A DNA stretch of 64,000 bases from Euonymus europaeus (lineage: Eukaryota; Streptophyta; Magnoliopsida; Celastrales; Celastraceae): the NCBI GenBank assembly GCA_963580455.1, contig OY756970.1, positions 18,042,001-18,106,000 on the forward strand, given 5' to 3'. Below the pieces are notes generated by a model. It ran no database searches. It saw nothing but the letters and a program-made list of their open reading frames with translations, and was not told the origin of the DNA. Position numbers and translations under genes: made by a program. Shown here one piece after another: positions 38,926 to 49,516 of the stretch; position 1 is the stretch's first letter; each line of letters begins with the position of its first letter.

Positions 38926-39156
38926 TCACAAAGGAGCAAACAGGTCCATGAGCAAGAAAACAGTAGTCTGTGAAATTGTGGTGCCGTCTTCCTTGGCTTT
39001 AATCTTTCTATCTTCCACTTCCTCTTTTCGTTCTTCTTCTTCTTCTTCCTTGGCCTTGTCTTTTGACAATATTAATAATAATGGCTTCTTGACCTTCTTG
39101 ACCTTCTCTTTTAGCCTTGCTAGCTCGTCAACCCAGGCCTTCCCAACTGCTGACAT
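38926..39156 (-). CDS. Small charged protein of unknown function
   Basis: A 76-residue frame starting MSAVGKAWVDELARLKEKV, with a central Lys/Glu-rich stretch (about residues 35-60) and a hydrophobic end (TTVFLLMDLFAPL). I do not recognise a named family. The LLMD-F-AP ending reminds me of small plant stress-induced proteins, but that is a weak memory. On its strand a TATATAAA lies at 39247-39254, about 90 bp upstream of the ATG, which supports a real short gene. A (CTT)n-like repeat on the plus strand underlies the acidic run, so part of the frame is low-complexity. Confidence 0.5.
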   Translation of the reverse strand: MSAVGKAWVDELARLKEKVKKVKKPLLLILSKDKAKEEEEEERKEEVEDRKIKAKEDGTTISQTTVFLLMDLFAPL

Positions 39157-39246
39157 TTTCACAAACCCCAATTATATGTTTTCCTCCTTTCCTTTCCTTT
39201 CCTTTCTTTCTTTCGTTGGTGAAATGAATAAAAGGAGTTTGATGGG

Positions 39247-39254
39247 TTTATATA
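39247..39254 (-). promoter_or_regulatory. TATA box of the small charged-protein gene
   Basis: TATATAAA on the minus strand, placed to start transcription about 60 bp upstream of the ATG at 39156. Confidence 0.45.
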
Positions 39255-39557
39255 GTGGAAGATGAGGAGGGGTGTTTTGGTAAAATAGGGTTTGTCCAAA
39301 AAATCTGTGTGTGGTCGGGCCTAGAATCGTAGATACCGTTTAAGGAAGAATGATAGGATCTGGATTTCGGGATATTCGCTAGTAACGGTTGTGAATGTCT
39401 TTGATGCAGTGTGGTTGCTCACATTGTTGTTTCCGTGTGTCTCATGCAAACCATTGACATTATTTATTGTTCAAGGGGAAATTATTGTGAAATGTGCATG
39501 GAAGATGTAATTTGGACTTTAATACAAAATACAGAAAGTTCTGAGAGACTAGAGAGA

Positions 39558-39701
39558 TGAGACAAATTAAGGTTCCAATTCCACATGTAGAATACAAATT
39601 AATGTTCTATAATACCACACAACTTCCATATGAGACAAATTAAGGTTCCAATTCCACATGTAGAATACAAAACAATGTTCTATAATACCATGCAACTCAC
39701 A
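39558..39701. repeat. 73-bp tandem duplication
   Basis: The segment beginning TGAGACAAATTAAGGTTCCA occurs at 39558-39630 and 39631-39701 with few differences, followed by a CA/TA microsatellite to about 39718. It lies just left of the gypsy element and is not part of it. Confidence 0.85.
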
Positions 39702-39957
39702 CACACACACACATATATAGTATGAGACATTTTATTCAAAAAATTATAAAAATTTAGTGATAATTGTGTCAAAAACATCTATGGTTCTCAACAGTGTGTT
39801 ACGTCACTCATCCAAAATCATACACCATGAATGAGTGTTAGACACTGTTAAATATTGTCGGAATGATTATTACTACAATCTCTAGCATTAGTACTGATTT
39901 TGTTCACATCCAACCAGTTGATGCGTCGCTTTTGGTCACTGGTCCCTCATAGAAGTT

Positions 39958-40392
39958 TGTGGACTACGTGAAGTCAAGTGACCACGTGGCAGTAGATACA
40001 GTGCACACCTAGAAACTAGACGTGGCGCATTGCCCGTAGGTGAGTTACGTAAGTAACGTAACTTCATCCCGCCTTGGTGATTATCACAATCTACTCAACC
40101 TCTCTTCAAAATTCAAGTGAAGACCTTTGAAATTTGGATGATAGATTTAGTACGTGATGTGGGGAGAGGATAGAGGAAGCTGTTATTTACCTTCATTATA
40201 AATAGCATACTTGTAACCCTGAAGGGGAGATCTGAAGAATAACATTTTACTTTACCCGTGGACGTAGGCACTCTTGCTGAACCACGTAATTTCTCCGTGT
40301 CATTTACTTTTCAAGCACCTTAAGTACTTCAACTGTCGTTTGCTTTCATCAACCCAGGAATCCCAACGTCGGTGTGATTTTCTGCATCGACA
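39958..40392 (+). repeat. 5' LTR
   Basis: Begins TGTGGACTACG and ends ATCGACA, with TG...CA ends. A TATAAATA at about 40197 and a likely start near 40225 fit an LTR promoter. ACGTGG and ACGTAA cores are frequent in the first 120 bp. Confidence 0.95.
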
Positions 40393-40394
40393 AT

Positions 40395-40410
40395 TGGCGC
40401 CGTCTGTGGG
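40395..40410 (+). other. Primer-binding site (tRNA-Asp-like)
   Basis: TGGCGCCGTCTGTGGG lies two bases after the 5' LTR. The first nine bases match the 3' end expected of plant tRNA-Asp; the rest diverges. Confidence 0.7.
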
Positions 40411-40440
40411 AATTTCATTTGGTTTCCTGGGGTTGTTGCT

Positions 40441-41928
40441 ATGTCTGAGGTTCATGAAGAGGGACTCCGCACAGAGGATGCGCGACTACCCCCAGAGGTG
40501 GAAGTTGCTGATGATCAAGACGTCAACAAGGTCTCCCAAGAAGAGGAGATGGAAGCGGTGCTGCGCCAGAAGAAGGAGGAGCTGCGGAGTCTAAGGGAGC
40601 AGCTGCACACACTGAAGAATAAGGGGAAGCGGTTGGCTAGCATCATCCAGCGTCCCATACAACCGTTTGATGAGGAGACGCGGAGTACTAGCCGGTCTCA
40701 CCGCCGAAGAAGCCCTTCCCCAAAGCGAAGGCGAGGACGTTCATTGACTTCTAGGCGACAAGATCGCTCATCTTCCCCCAGAGGTAGGAGGCGCTCACCA
40801 ACTCCTGCAAGGATGAGGCGAAGGTCTCCCTCCAGTAGTAGTGGGAGACGACCACGGAGGGATGGAGGAAAGAGGCTTGGAGAAGCCATGTGGAGTGCTC
40901 AGAAAAAGGCGGAGGAGACGCTAAACAGGATGACCATCACCCCGTTTGTGAAGTCGCTTAGGAGGGAGGATCCCCCAGATAAGTTTGTTCCACCTTCTTT
41001 TGAGCTTTATGATGGAAAAACTGACCCTGTAGCTCATGTGGCGGCGTATGCGCATAAAATAGCCCTTTGGGCAGGCCGAGACGCTTTAATGTGTAAAATG
41101 TTTCCCTCCAGTCTCGGCAGGACAGTCATGAAGTGGTTTCATTTGCTCCCGGAGAACTCCATCTCTTCCTGGAAGGAGTTAGCTCGAGCTTTCATGTCAA
41201 TATTCATAGCTAATAGCAGGGAGCCAGCAACTCTAGACACGTTGTTCGCTTTAAGGCTGAGAAAAGGGGAGTCGCTGAGGGAATATGCTTCCAGATAGTC
41301 TGACACGTATGCTGACGTAGAAGATTGCGATGAAAAGACTGCAGTCGCCACCTTCAGATTGGGGTTGCCGCGAGATCACAAACTAAGGGAGAGTTTGACT
41401 ATGCGGCCACCAAAAAGCATGGCCGCACTGCAGGAGAAGATCAAGCAATTCGTGAAGGTGGAGGAGGACAAACAACAGGGGGAACATCCCCCGTCTTGTG
41501 GAGCACGACACGGATAGAAGAAGACAGAGAAGGGTAGTCGGGAGAAAGAAGGCCCCAAGCAAGATATCTTATGAAGTTGTGAAGACTGTTTTAAGGAGCC
41601 CATTTTTCGAATTTTGCCACAGATTAAAGGGAAGCTGTATTTTCGGCGCCCACAGAAGATGTCAGGCGATCCCTCTTCTCGAAATCAACATAAGTGGTGT
41701 TCCTACCACCAAGACAAAGGCCACAGGAATGAGGAATGTAAGGAGTTCAAGCGACACTTGGAGGATTTGGTTCGGTTGGGACATCTCCAAGAGTTCATTG
41801 ACGGAGAGAAAACTGCACAGGAGAAGAAAGTGGACGAACGCGAACCACGAAACAGGGGTAATGACAACCCTCCGAATCAAGTCATCAACTTCATCAATGC
41901 CTTGACTCCAGAAGCGGAACTTGGATAG
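40441..41928 (+). pseudogene. gag of the gypsy element, broken
   Basis: One frame runs through gag with in-frame stops at 41296 (TAG), 41515 (TAG) and 41572 (TGA), and ends at a TAG at 41926. The N-terminal part is a coiled-coil-like Glu/Lys region followed by an Arg/Ser-rich stretch (about residues 75-145). The retrotransposon gag capsid domain follows (FVPPSFELYDGKTDP, MKWFHLLP). Near 41700 is a zinc-knuckle variant (CSYHQDKGHRNEEC) typical of Tat/Athila-type gag. The stops make a full-length gag unlikely. Confidence 0.88.
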
Positions 41929-42771
41929 GGGATGCAACGAGCAGATTATAGGAGGACCCGACACCAACAGGAGGTGATGAGCCTTGACTTCCAGCCAAAG
42001 GCGGGAGAAAAGAGACCAAGGGATGCTACTGCGGTAACCTTTACCAAAGAGGATGCCGTAGGAGTGACTTTCCCTCACTGAGACGCGCTGGTGATCACGT
42101 TAAGGATGGAGAATGCAGATGTTAAGAGGGTGATGGTAGATCAAGGGAGTTCAGCTGACATAATGTATTACCCCTTATTCAAAAAGTTGGGGAAGACTCA
42201 AGCAGACTTGATCCCCGTCTCCACACACCTCATCGGTTTGAATGGCACTCCAGTTTGGCCGTTGGAAAAAATACGGATTCCTGTTACTACTGGGCCGAGG
42301 ACAGTAAAGGTAGATTTTATTGTTGTGGATTTTCCTTCTTCTTACAATGCTATTATGGGCAGGACCTGGCTGCATGCCATAGAGGCAATTCCATCAACCT
42401 TCCACCAGATGTTGAAATTCCCACATGGGAAAGATGTTATAGAGGTCAGAGGAGACCAAGCTGCCTCGAAAGAGTGCTTCATGGCGCAAACCAAGCTGGC
42501 GGGAAGAGTGATGTTAATGGAAGAGGAGGCTCTTGTTCTCGAGGAGGTCGGGAAAGAGCCAGGTGCAAAGTCAGTGGAGGAGCTGGAGAAGATAGAGGTG
42601 ACACCGGGTGATCCAAAAAGGTATTTTTTGGTTGAAACAAGCCTCCCCCAACTAGAAAAAGAGTCTCTGGTCGGGATGTTGAGAGGGAATAAAGAGGTGT
42701 TCGCCTGGACACCGTACGAGATGCCGGGCTTGACCCAGAAGTTGCTGCCCATAAGCTTAACGTTAAAGTAG
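41929..42771 (+). pseudogene. Retropepsin protease region of the gypsy element
   Basis: In the same frame as gag, with another stop (TGA) at 42079 before the protease core. The active-site motif is VDQGSSADIMYY, the DxGSS form seen in Tat-type proteases, followed by the IMGRTWLH motif. The frame is lost by a one-base shift at about 42730, just before the reverse transcriptase. Confidence 0.85.
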
Positions 42772-44480
42772 GCCATAAGCCGATTGTCCAGAAAGCGAGG
42801 AGGTCAGCTTTACAGCATACGGAGGCAGTGGTGCAGGAGGTAGAGAACTTGTTGGAGACGAAAGCTATAAGGGAAGTGCAGTACCCTGAGTGGCTTTCCA
42901 ACACGGTAGTGGTGCGCAAAAAAGACGGAAGATGGAGAGTCTGTGTAGACTTTACAGACTTGAACAAGGCATGCCCCAAGGACTTGTTCCCGCTTCAAAA
43001 GATTGACCAGCTAGTGGATGCAACCTCGGGTTTAGCTAAGATGAGTTTTTTGGATGCCTATCGGGGGTACCATCAAATCCCTATGCATTCTGAAGATCAG
43101 GAGAAGACTGTTTTTATCATTCCATGGGGAATCTTCTGTTATCAGGTAATGCCTTTTGGACTCAAGAATGCAGGGGCAACCTTTCAGAGGATGGTGACGA
43201 AGCTGTTCGGACATCTCATAGGGAGAACCATAGAGGTCTACATAGATGACATGGTGGTAAAGAGCAAGTATGAGGGGGAGCACTTGGCACATCTCCAAGA
43301 GGTGTTTAATGTCTTGATAAAATATAAGTTGCGATTGAATGCCAACAAGTGCGCCTTTGGTGTGAGCACCGGAAAGTTCCTTGGCCACTTAGTGACTCGG
43401 AGGGGAATAGAAGCGGATCCAGATCAAGTTCGAGCAATCCAATCTCTTGAACGCCCAACGAAAGTGAAGGAAATCTAGAAGATGACTGGAATGGCTGCAG
43501 CTTTGAATAGATTTATCAGTCGGGCGTCAAACAAGTTTCAACCATTTTTTCAACTGCTCAAGTCCGGAAGGGCGTTCCAGTGGGACGAGAAATGCGAGAA
43601 GGCGTTCCGGGATTTCAAAGTCTACATTCAGAAGCCCCTATTACTATCAACGCCCAAAGAGGGAGATACATTGCAGCTGTATTTGGCGGTTTCAGATCAT
43701 GCAGTAAGCACAGTCCTCCTAAGGGAGAAGAAGAAGGTGCAGTATCCTATATATTACGTCAGCAAGACTATGCTGGATGCAGAGACAAGATACTCCCCTC
43801 TGGAGAAGCTCCTCCTGACTTTGATGGTCGCAAGCAGGAAGCTAAATCATTACTTTCAAGCGTACTCGGTGGAAGTGCAGACGCAATTTCCCCTTAAGTC
43901 CTTGCTGGGCAAGGCAGACTTATCGGGGAGAGTGGCGCGGTGGTCCGTGGAGTTGGCGCAGTACGATTTAACTTTTGTACCTAGGACAACAATAAAAGCG
44001 CAGGTGCTGGCGGATTTTGTTGCTGAGTTTAATACTGAAGATCAGTACGTTGAAGAACAGAGGAAGTGGACAGTACATATGGTGGCCTCACGGCCTTGGA
44101 AGCTCCAAGTAGACGGCTCATCAACTAGAAAAGGGTCAGGAGCAGGCATTGTCTTGGTAGCTCCAGGAGGCGAAGTACTGAAGATGGCAATACGACTTGG
44201 GTTCCCAGCCACCAATAACGAAGCGGAGTATGAGGCGCTGATCCAGGGAGTCATGAATGCCTTAAGGCTGGGAGCAACAGAGATAATTATCTACTCAGAT
44301 TCCCAGTTAGTGGTGAATCAACTTACAAGCCAATACATGGCGCGGACAGCGACAATGGCAGCTTATATGGAGAAGGCGTAAGAGTTGCTCAGCCGACTAT
44401 GAGAGTATAAGATAATTCAAATCCCAAGGGAACAAAATAAGCATGCAGATGCACTTGCCACCCTCGGCCGACCAACTGGG
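42735..44480 (+). pseudogene. Reverse transcriptase and RNase H of the gypsy element
   Basis: The RT domain (about 42800-43500) has the catalytic YIDDMVV motif and [14 protein letters not shown]. It is interrupted by TAG at 43476 in the context VKEI-stop-KMTG, a likely C-to-T change. The RT-linked RNase H region follows, then a second plant-type RNase H-like domain (QVDGSSTRKGSGAGIVL; SDSQLVVNQL). Stops lie at 44379 (TAA) and 44400 (TGA), and a frameshift at about 44470-44500 separates this from the integrase. Confidence 0.9.
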
Positions 44481-44508
44481 GGCAAAGAGAATCATACAAG
44501 TGCAAATA

Positions 44509-45810
44509 TAGGAGAACCCCAGCATTGATGAAGTCCTGGTGGACGTAAACTGTGTGGAAGACGGGACATGTTGGATGGGTCCAATTGTCTCCTTTTTAAG
44601 AGACGGCACCTTACCTGGGGATAGGAAGGATGCGAGGAAGTTGGCAATGAGGGCGTCTCGCTTTTGGTTGTCTCCTGATGAAAAGCTGTATAGGCGGTCT
44701 TTTTCGGGACCGTATCTATTGTGTGTCCATCCTAGTAGGGTGGAGGATTTGCTTTATGAGATCCATGAGGGGGTTTGTGGAGCGCATGTTGCAGGAAGAA
44801 CCTTGGCGTTTAGGACAATAACTCAAGGTTACTGGTGGCCCTATATGCATAAGGATGCTGCTAAGTATGTGCAGAAATGTGAGAAATGTCAAAAGTTTGC
44901 TCCAATTCCTCGTCAACCTGCTGGGGATCTATGTCCTCTAACCAGCCCTTGGCCCTTTGCTCAGTGGGGAATGGACTTGGTGGGACCATTGTCGCGAGCT
45001 ACGGGGAATAGGAGATTCTTGATTACTGCTACAGACTACTTTACAAAATGGATTGAAGCTAAGCCCCTAGCAGCAATCAGGGATGTAGAAACAAAGAAGT
45101 TTGTCTGGGAAAGTATCATCACAAGGTTTGGGATTCCCTACGCCTTAGTGACAGACAACGCGATGCAATTTACGAGTGCTAGCTTCAAGGATTTCTGCTC
45201 TGGTTATGGGATACGAAATCTCTTTTCACCTTCGGCTTATCCGCAGGCAAACGGCCAGACGGAAGCTTCAAACAAAACGGTGCTTGATGGCATTAAAAAG
45301 AGGCTAGAGCAAGCTAAAGGAAGATGGGTAGAAGAGCTTCCATCAGTACTATGGGCGTATCGTACCACGCCGCGGAGATCCACAGGCGAGTCCCCGTTCA
45401 CCCTTGCCTATGGCGCAGATGCTGTCATCCCCGTTGAAGTAGGACTCCCAACTCTTCGAACAGAGATGTATGAAGGGGGTGGTAACAACGTGGCTATGGA
45501 AAGAAGTCTTGACTTGTTGCAGGAGAAGAGGGATCAGGCTATGGTGCGTCTGGCTGCCTACCAGCAGGTGATATCGAAGTCCTACAATAAGCATGTCAAA
45601 GCAAGGAGCTTCGGTGTAGGAGATTTTGTGTTAAGAAAAGTTCTATCCCAGACCAAGGAACAAACCGATGGAAAGCTGGGGGCAAACTGGGAGGGACCAT
45701 ATAAGGTGACAGCACGAGTGGGGCATGGAGCATATGAGCTTGAAGGCGAAGACGGCAAGAAGGTCCGAAACGCCTAGAATATTGCCAACTTGAAAAAATT
45801 CTATGTTTAA
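44509..45810 (+). pseudogene. Integrase of the gypsy element
   Basis: The frame is open for 412 codons from 44539, preceded by a TAG at 44509 and ended by a TAG at 45775, 33 bp before the probable natural stop at 45808. It has the HHCC zinc finger (HEGVCGAHV ... CEKCQKF) and the DDE core: Asp in QWGMDLVGP, Asp in VTDNAMQF and Glu in NGQTEASNK. A C-terminal domain follows (LGANWEGPYKV). The catalytic residues are intact, so this is the best-kept domain. Confidence 0.92.
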
Positions 45811-46147
45811 TTTCCTTGTTGCTTTGTTGTTGAGCCCGATGAGGCGCTCTTTTGCATTCTCAAAGGCATTTGCCATATCAATAAGAGGAATAAAGACTTT
45901 CCGCTATTTTATGATCCTTCGTACTTTTTGTATGATAAAGCTAACTTGCAATTGAGGTCAAAGAGACCAAATAAAGATTAATCAAAGAGGTTAATTCATG
46001 AAAAGAATCAGTCAAAGAGACTAGTCCTACTAAGAGCCAAAGAGGCTTATTTCAAATAAAAAAAAGAAGAAGAAGTACGATGCCGCATACAAAAGCCAAG
46101 AAGGCTAATACTAATCAAAGAAAAAGCTTAAAGAAAATAAGCTACTA

Positions 46148-48209
46148 TCAAGAAGTCTCAGAGGGGCAGCCGCCATCGCTCTTAGCAAATAGATCCCTGA
46201 TGTTTGGAACAGGAACGTCAGGATAAGGCCAGGGAACATCAGCACTAGGAGACCATCTAGAAGAAGACGTTGGCTTTACGCATAATAAAAGTGTGTTACC
46301 TCGTCCAAGGCCAAAGAAGTAGTTGGCGTCAGACTCCAACTTACTTGAATAGAGATCGTAACATTCTTGCTCGCAAACCTTCTTTGCAGCTTCAATATTT
46401 TGCCTAGATTTATCTTGGGCTTCAGACAGCGAATCAAGTGTTTCCTGCAACCTTAGTCTGATTTCGGCAAGTTCTGTTTTACTTCGCTCTGCATCATAGG
46501 CTTTCTCAAGGGCCAGGCGCAACTTTCCTTGGTCTCTGCCAATTCCTTTTTGTCATTCTCTGCTTGCTTCTTCATGTCGACAAGGGACAAATCGAAGTTT
46601 CTCAGTTTCCGTTTCAAGCTCAGGATTTCAGCACCTCGCTCATCAAGGAGTTGTGTGCACTGTGCAGTGTTGAATGCCCTAAAGAAAAGAGAAGCGGAAA
46701 AAACAATCAAATAGAGCAATGCACTTAAAGGGAAGTTAAAGAATACATACTGCAAATGACATCGAAAGTGCCACGTCATCTGCAAATTCAGGTGAAATCT
46801 TCTTGAACCAGTCCCTATCTTCTGGCATGATTGAGGATCGTAACTGGGAAGCAGTCTGGGTGGGGCTCCTCATGGCTACTACTGGTGATCTGGCGGGAGT
46901 TATGGGCAATTCAGAAGAGGGAGGTAGTCCCTCGGTCATGCCACTCCCAAAAGGGGGTGGACGTAGCTCGCCTAGTAGATTGAGAATGTCACCACGAAAG
47001 GCGGGTGAAGATCTCTCCTCCGAGGGTGCACCGGTGGAAGCAGTAGAGGACCCAAATATACGAGTAGAGTCAAACTCGCGTCTACGGATATCAGGAATCC
47101 TAGTGCTATTGCAGCCTTCCTTGGAGGGCATGATTCCGCGACCCGGATTGCCAAAAGAGACTCTCGCCCCTGGGGCGCGTGCTGCTGGGCGATCAGACAG
47201 GGTCTTCATGCGCAGTTCTGCTTCACTTATAACACCTGCCAAACCCAAAGTTAAACTAAAGGACAAAAATCGAGCCCATCAAAATTCAAGGAAAAGAGGA
47301 TGTTTTATAAAACCTAACCTCTGTCGTTGTTGTCCGGTGATGAACCGATGTTTTCCCCTGATTATGCGTTTTCTTCATTTTCCTCTCCATCAGACTCATT
47401 AACAGAGGAAGACTCTTCTCCACTCACAGTGGCCTCAGGGAATTTGAAGTTATCAAAAAATTCTCTTGCCTGGTCTACTTTCGAATTCGGAGGAAGAGAC
47501 TTGAAAGAACGGTAGAGAGGAGGTTGATCGAGCAACACCGGCGCAGACCTCCAGAACTTCCCAGCATGAGACTTCTTGATGAAAGAGTTGTCCCGATCTT
47601 TTGCAAATATAGCACTGATCGCTTTTGTAGGACCATTGGAGGAGGGAATACCTGAAGCATCGCAAAAAGAAGTTTACAAATGAAAAAAATGAAAGCAAAC
47701 AAATGGAGCATGAAGAAGGAAAAATTACTGATAGGCTTGTCTCAGCGATTGGTGAAACTCCAGTCTCCAAAGACTAGCATGTAATCCATGTCTTTAGAAG
47801 AAGATGGAAGACAATGGATTAGAGCATTGGGCTATCTCCCAGAAAGATAGTAGCCATCACTAGTTGGAGCCTTCAGAAGGGCATAGCAACTAAAGATGTC
47901 AGCCAGAGTGAGCTTTGTATCAAGCAGATTATTCAACTTCATCACAGCACCCAATATCCTATAAGCATTCTGACACAAACGTGAAGGATCCAACTGAGTG
48001 TAGGCGAAGAAGTCTCGAATTAAGGGCTGGAATGGAAAGCGTATTCCGCACTCTATCACAATCATTATGGGAACCCTAATTCATCTCGTTGACTCTTCAT
48101 CTTCAACGTGAGAAGGGTCCAATACCTGGAAAGACGATTGAATCCCATACTTCTTGCAAAAATATTTTATATTCTCGGCGTTGGACAAGATCTTACTATA
48201 TCTCCCCAT
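46148..48209 (-). pseudogene. Antisense extra ORF (aORF) of the gypsy element
   Basis: On the strand opposite gag-pol, a set of exon-like blocks runs from an ATG at 48209 to a stop at 46148. The first block (48209 to about 47735; RFPFQPLIRDFFAY, LADIFSCYAL, FGDWSF) resembles the 'putative gypsy type transposon' domain (PF04195). Later blocks are an acidic segment (about 47320-47652), a Ser/Pro-rich segment (about 46750-47240) and a coiled-coil C-terminus (46148-46680). Splice-like junctions separate the blocks. Two in-frame stops in the first block and a frameshift near 46525 disable it. Antisense ORFs in this place are known for Tat-type elements; their function is unknown. Confidence 0.65.
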
Positions 48210-48299
48210 CACAACTGAAAAATAAGAATTGACAAAGAGTCAGTAACAATTAAGAACAACAAAATGACTGTTCAAAGAAAGAACGGATCGGTGAATCAC

Positions 48300-48665
48300 T
48301 TGCCCGGGAGGGGCGCATGTGAGCCAGTGGCGCAGTCCCAGCTGCCAGCAGTGGGGCGGGAGCTGCCCGCCCAGTAGCTGGGCGGGATGGAGCCTCCGCC
48401 CAGGGCTGGGCACCCCGCCCCAGAGCTGGGCGGGGGGGAGTCTCGCCCAGCGCTGGGCACCCCGCCCAGTGCTGAGCGGGAGGAGTCACGCCCAGCGCGC
48501 CCAGTGCTGGGCGGGTTGGAGTCACGCCCAGCGCGCCCAGTGCTGGGCGGGTTGGAGTCACGCCCAGTGCCCAGTGCTGGGCACCCCGCCCAGAGCTGGG
48601 CGGGGTGGAGTTCCGCCCAGCGCTAGGCACCCCACCCAGTGCTGGGAGGAAGCTGCCCCCATTGG
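48300..48665. repeat. GC-rich palindromic minisatellite inside the retrotransposon
   Basis: Three 36-bp units starting GGAGTCACGCCCAG lie at 48482, 48518 and 48554, the first two nearly identical, within a wider array of CGCCCAGnGCTGGGCGGG blocks. Each block is a near-perfect palindrome able to fold into a stem. The array sits between the start of the antisense ORF and the 3' LTR and is far more GC-rich than the element around it. On the minus strand it reads as an open Pro/Gly/Ala-rich repeat, probably by chance of composition. Confidence 0.85.
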
Positions 48666-48874
48666 CGGGGCAGTGGCTTTTTTTAAAAAAAAAAAATGAG
48701 AGAGAGAAAGAAAGGTAAAGAAGTACCTGAATTTTTGATGAAGAAATTTCCCTAAAGAAGAGGAGAAAGAAAGCATTCGCCTTATATATATATATATATA
48801 AGGAATTCTAGGTCGATCGGAAGTCAGAGACTCCAAGAAAAGTTAATCAGTTTAGCCTAAATTATCTTTTTTCT

Positions 48875-48910
48875 AAAGAAAAGATAAAAAGATAAAAAGG
48901 CTGGGGGCAA
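48875..48910 (+). other. Polypurine tract
   Basis: A purine-rich stretch (AAGATAAAAAGG followed by CTGGGGGCAAT) immediately precedes the 3' LTR and would prime plus-strand DNA synthesis. Confidence 0.7.
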
Positions 48911-48911
48911 T

Positions 48912-49346
48912 TGTGGACTACGTGAAGTCAAGTGACCACGTGGCAGTAGATACAGTGCACACCTAGAAACTAGACGTGGCGCATTGCCCGTAGGTGAGTT
49001 ACGTAAGTAACGTAACTTCATCCCGCCTTGGTGATTACCACAATCTACTCAACCTCTCTTCAAAATTCAAGTGAAGACCTTTGAAATTTGGATGATAGAT
49101 TTAGTACGTGATGTGGGGAGATGATAGGGGAAGCTGTTATTTAACTTCATTATAAATAGCATACTTGTAACCCTGAAGGGGAGATCTGAAGAATAACATT
49201 TTACTTTATTCGTGGACGTAGGCACTCTTGCTGAACCACGTAATTTCTCCGTGTCATTTACTTTTCAAGCACCTTAAGTACTTCAACTGTCGTTTGCTTT
49301 CATCAACCCAGGAATCCCAACGTCGGCGTGATTTTCTGTATCGACA
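48912..49346 (+). repeat. 3' LTR
   Basis: The same 435-bp length as the 5' LTR, with eight substitutions and no gaps by eye, followed directly by the target duplication AAGTT. Confidence 0.95.
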
Positions 49347-49433
49347 AAGTTGAAACTTGAGCCGTCGTTGCAAAATATTTGACAATTCTAAACTAATATA
49401 TATTTCTAGCAGAACGTCCATAAATTCATCGAC

Positions 49434-49513
<80 letters not shown>
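49434..49513 (+). tRNA. tRNA-Leu (anticodon UAG)
   Basis: An 80-nt cloverleaf: the acceptor strands GACAGTT and AGCTGTC pair with one G-U, and the discriminator is A49513. The D-arm region is GGCCGAGTGGTCTAAGGC. The anticodon stem CCAGA/TCTGG closes the loop TTTAGGC with anticodon TAG at 49468-49470 (reads CUA). A long variable arm typical of tRNA-Leu and the T-loop GGTTCAAATCC follow. There is no intron. The 3' LTR of the gypsy element ends 87 bp upstream. Confidence 0.96.

Positions 49514-49516
<3 letters not shown>

Larger units (their letters stand above)
39958..49346 (+). mobile_element. Ty3/gypsy LTR retrotransposon, Tat-like (9.4 kb)
   Basis: A full-length element bounded by 435-bp LTRs and a perfect 5-bp duplication AAGTT (39953-39957 and 49347-49351). 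The order is LTR, primer-binding site, gag, protease, reverse transcriptase, RNase H, integrase, antisense ORF, GC-rich minisatellite, polypurine tract, LTR. The integrase follows RT-RNase H, as in gypsy elements. The long 3' region with an antisense ORF points to the Tat group (Grande, Retand, RIRE2-like). By hand count the LTRs differ at 8 of 435 positions (about 1.8%). The coding region has up to ten in-frame stops and two frameshifts, so the copy is not autonomous. Confidence 0.95.

Noticed and set aside
41139..43388. Minus-strand frames across gag-pol
   Set aside because: Shadows of the well-matched plus-strand domains; no recognisable protein.
46803..47402. 199-codon plus-strand frame in the 3' region of the gypsy element
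   Set aside because: It is the reverse of the antisense ORF's Ser/Pro-rich block. The minus-strand reading fits a multi-block protein better.
48300..48665. Possible CRISPR-like array
   Set aside because: Units are adjacent without unique spacers, and the sequence is from a plant nucleus; it is a minisatellite.
48319..48699. Trp/Gly/Pro-rich frames in the GC minisatellite
   Set aside because: Open on both strands because of repeat composition; periodic, with no protein features.
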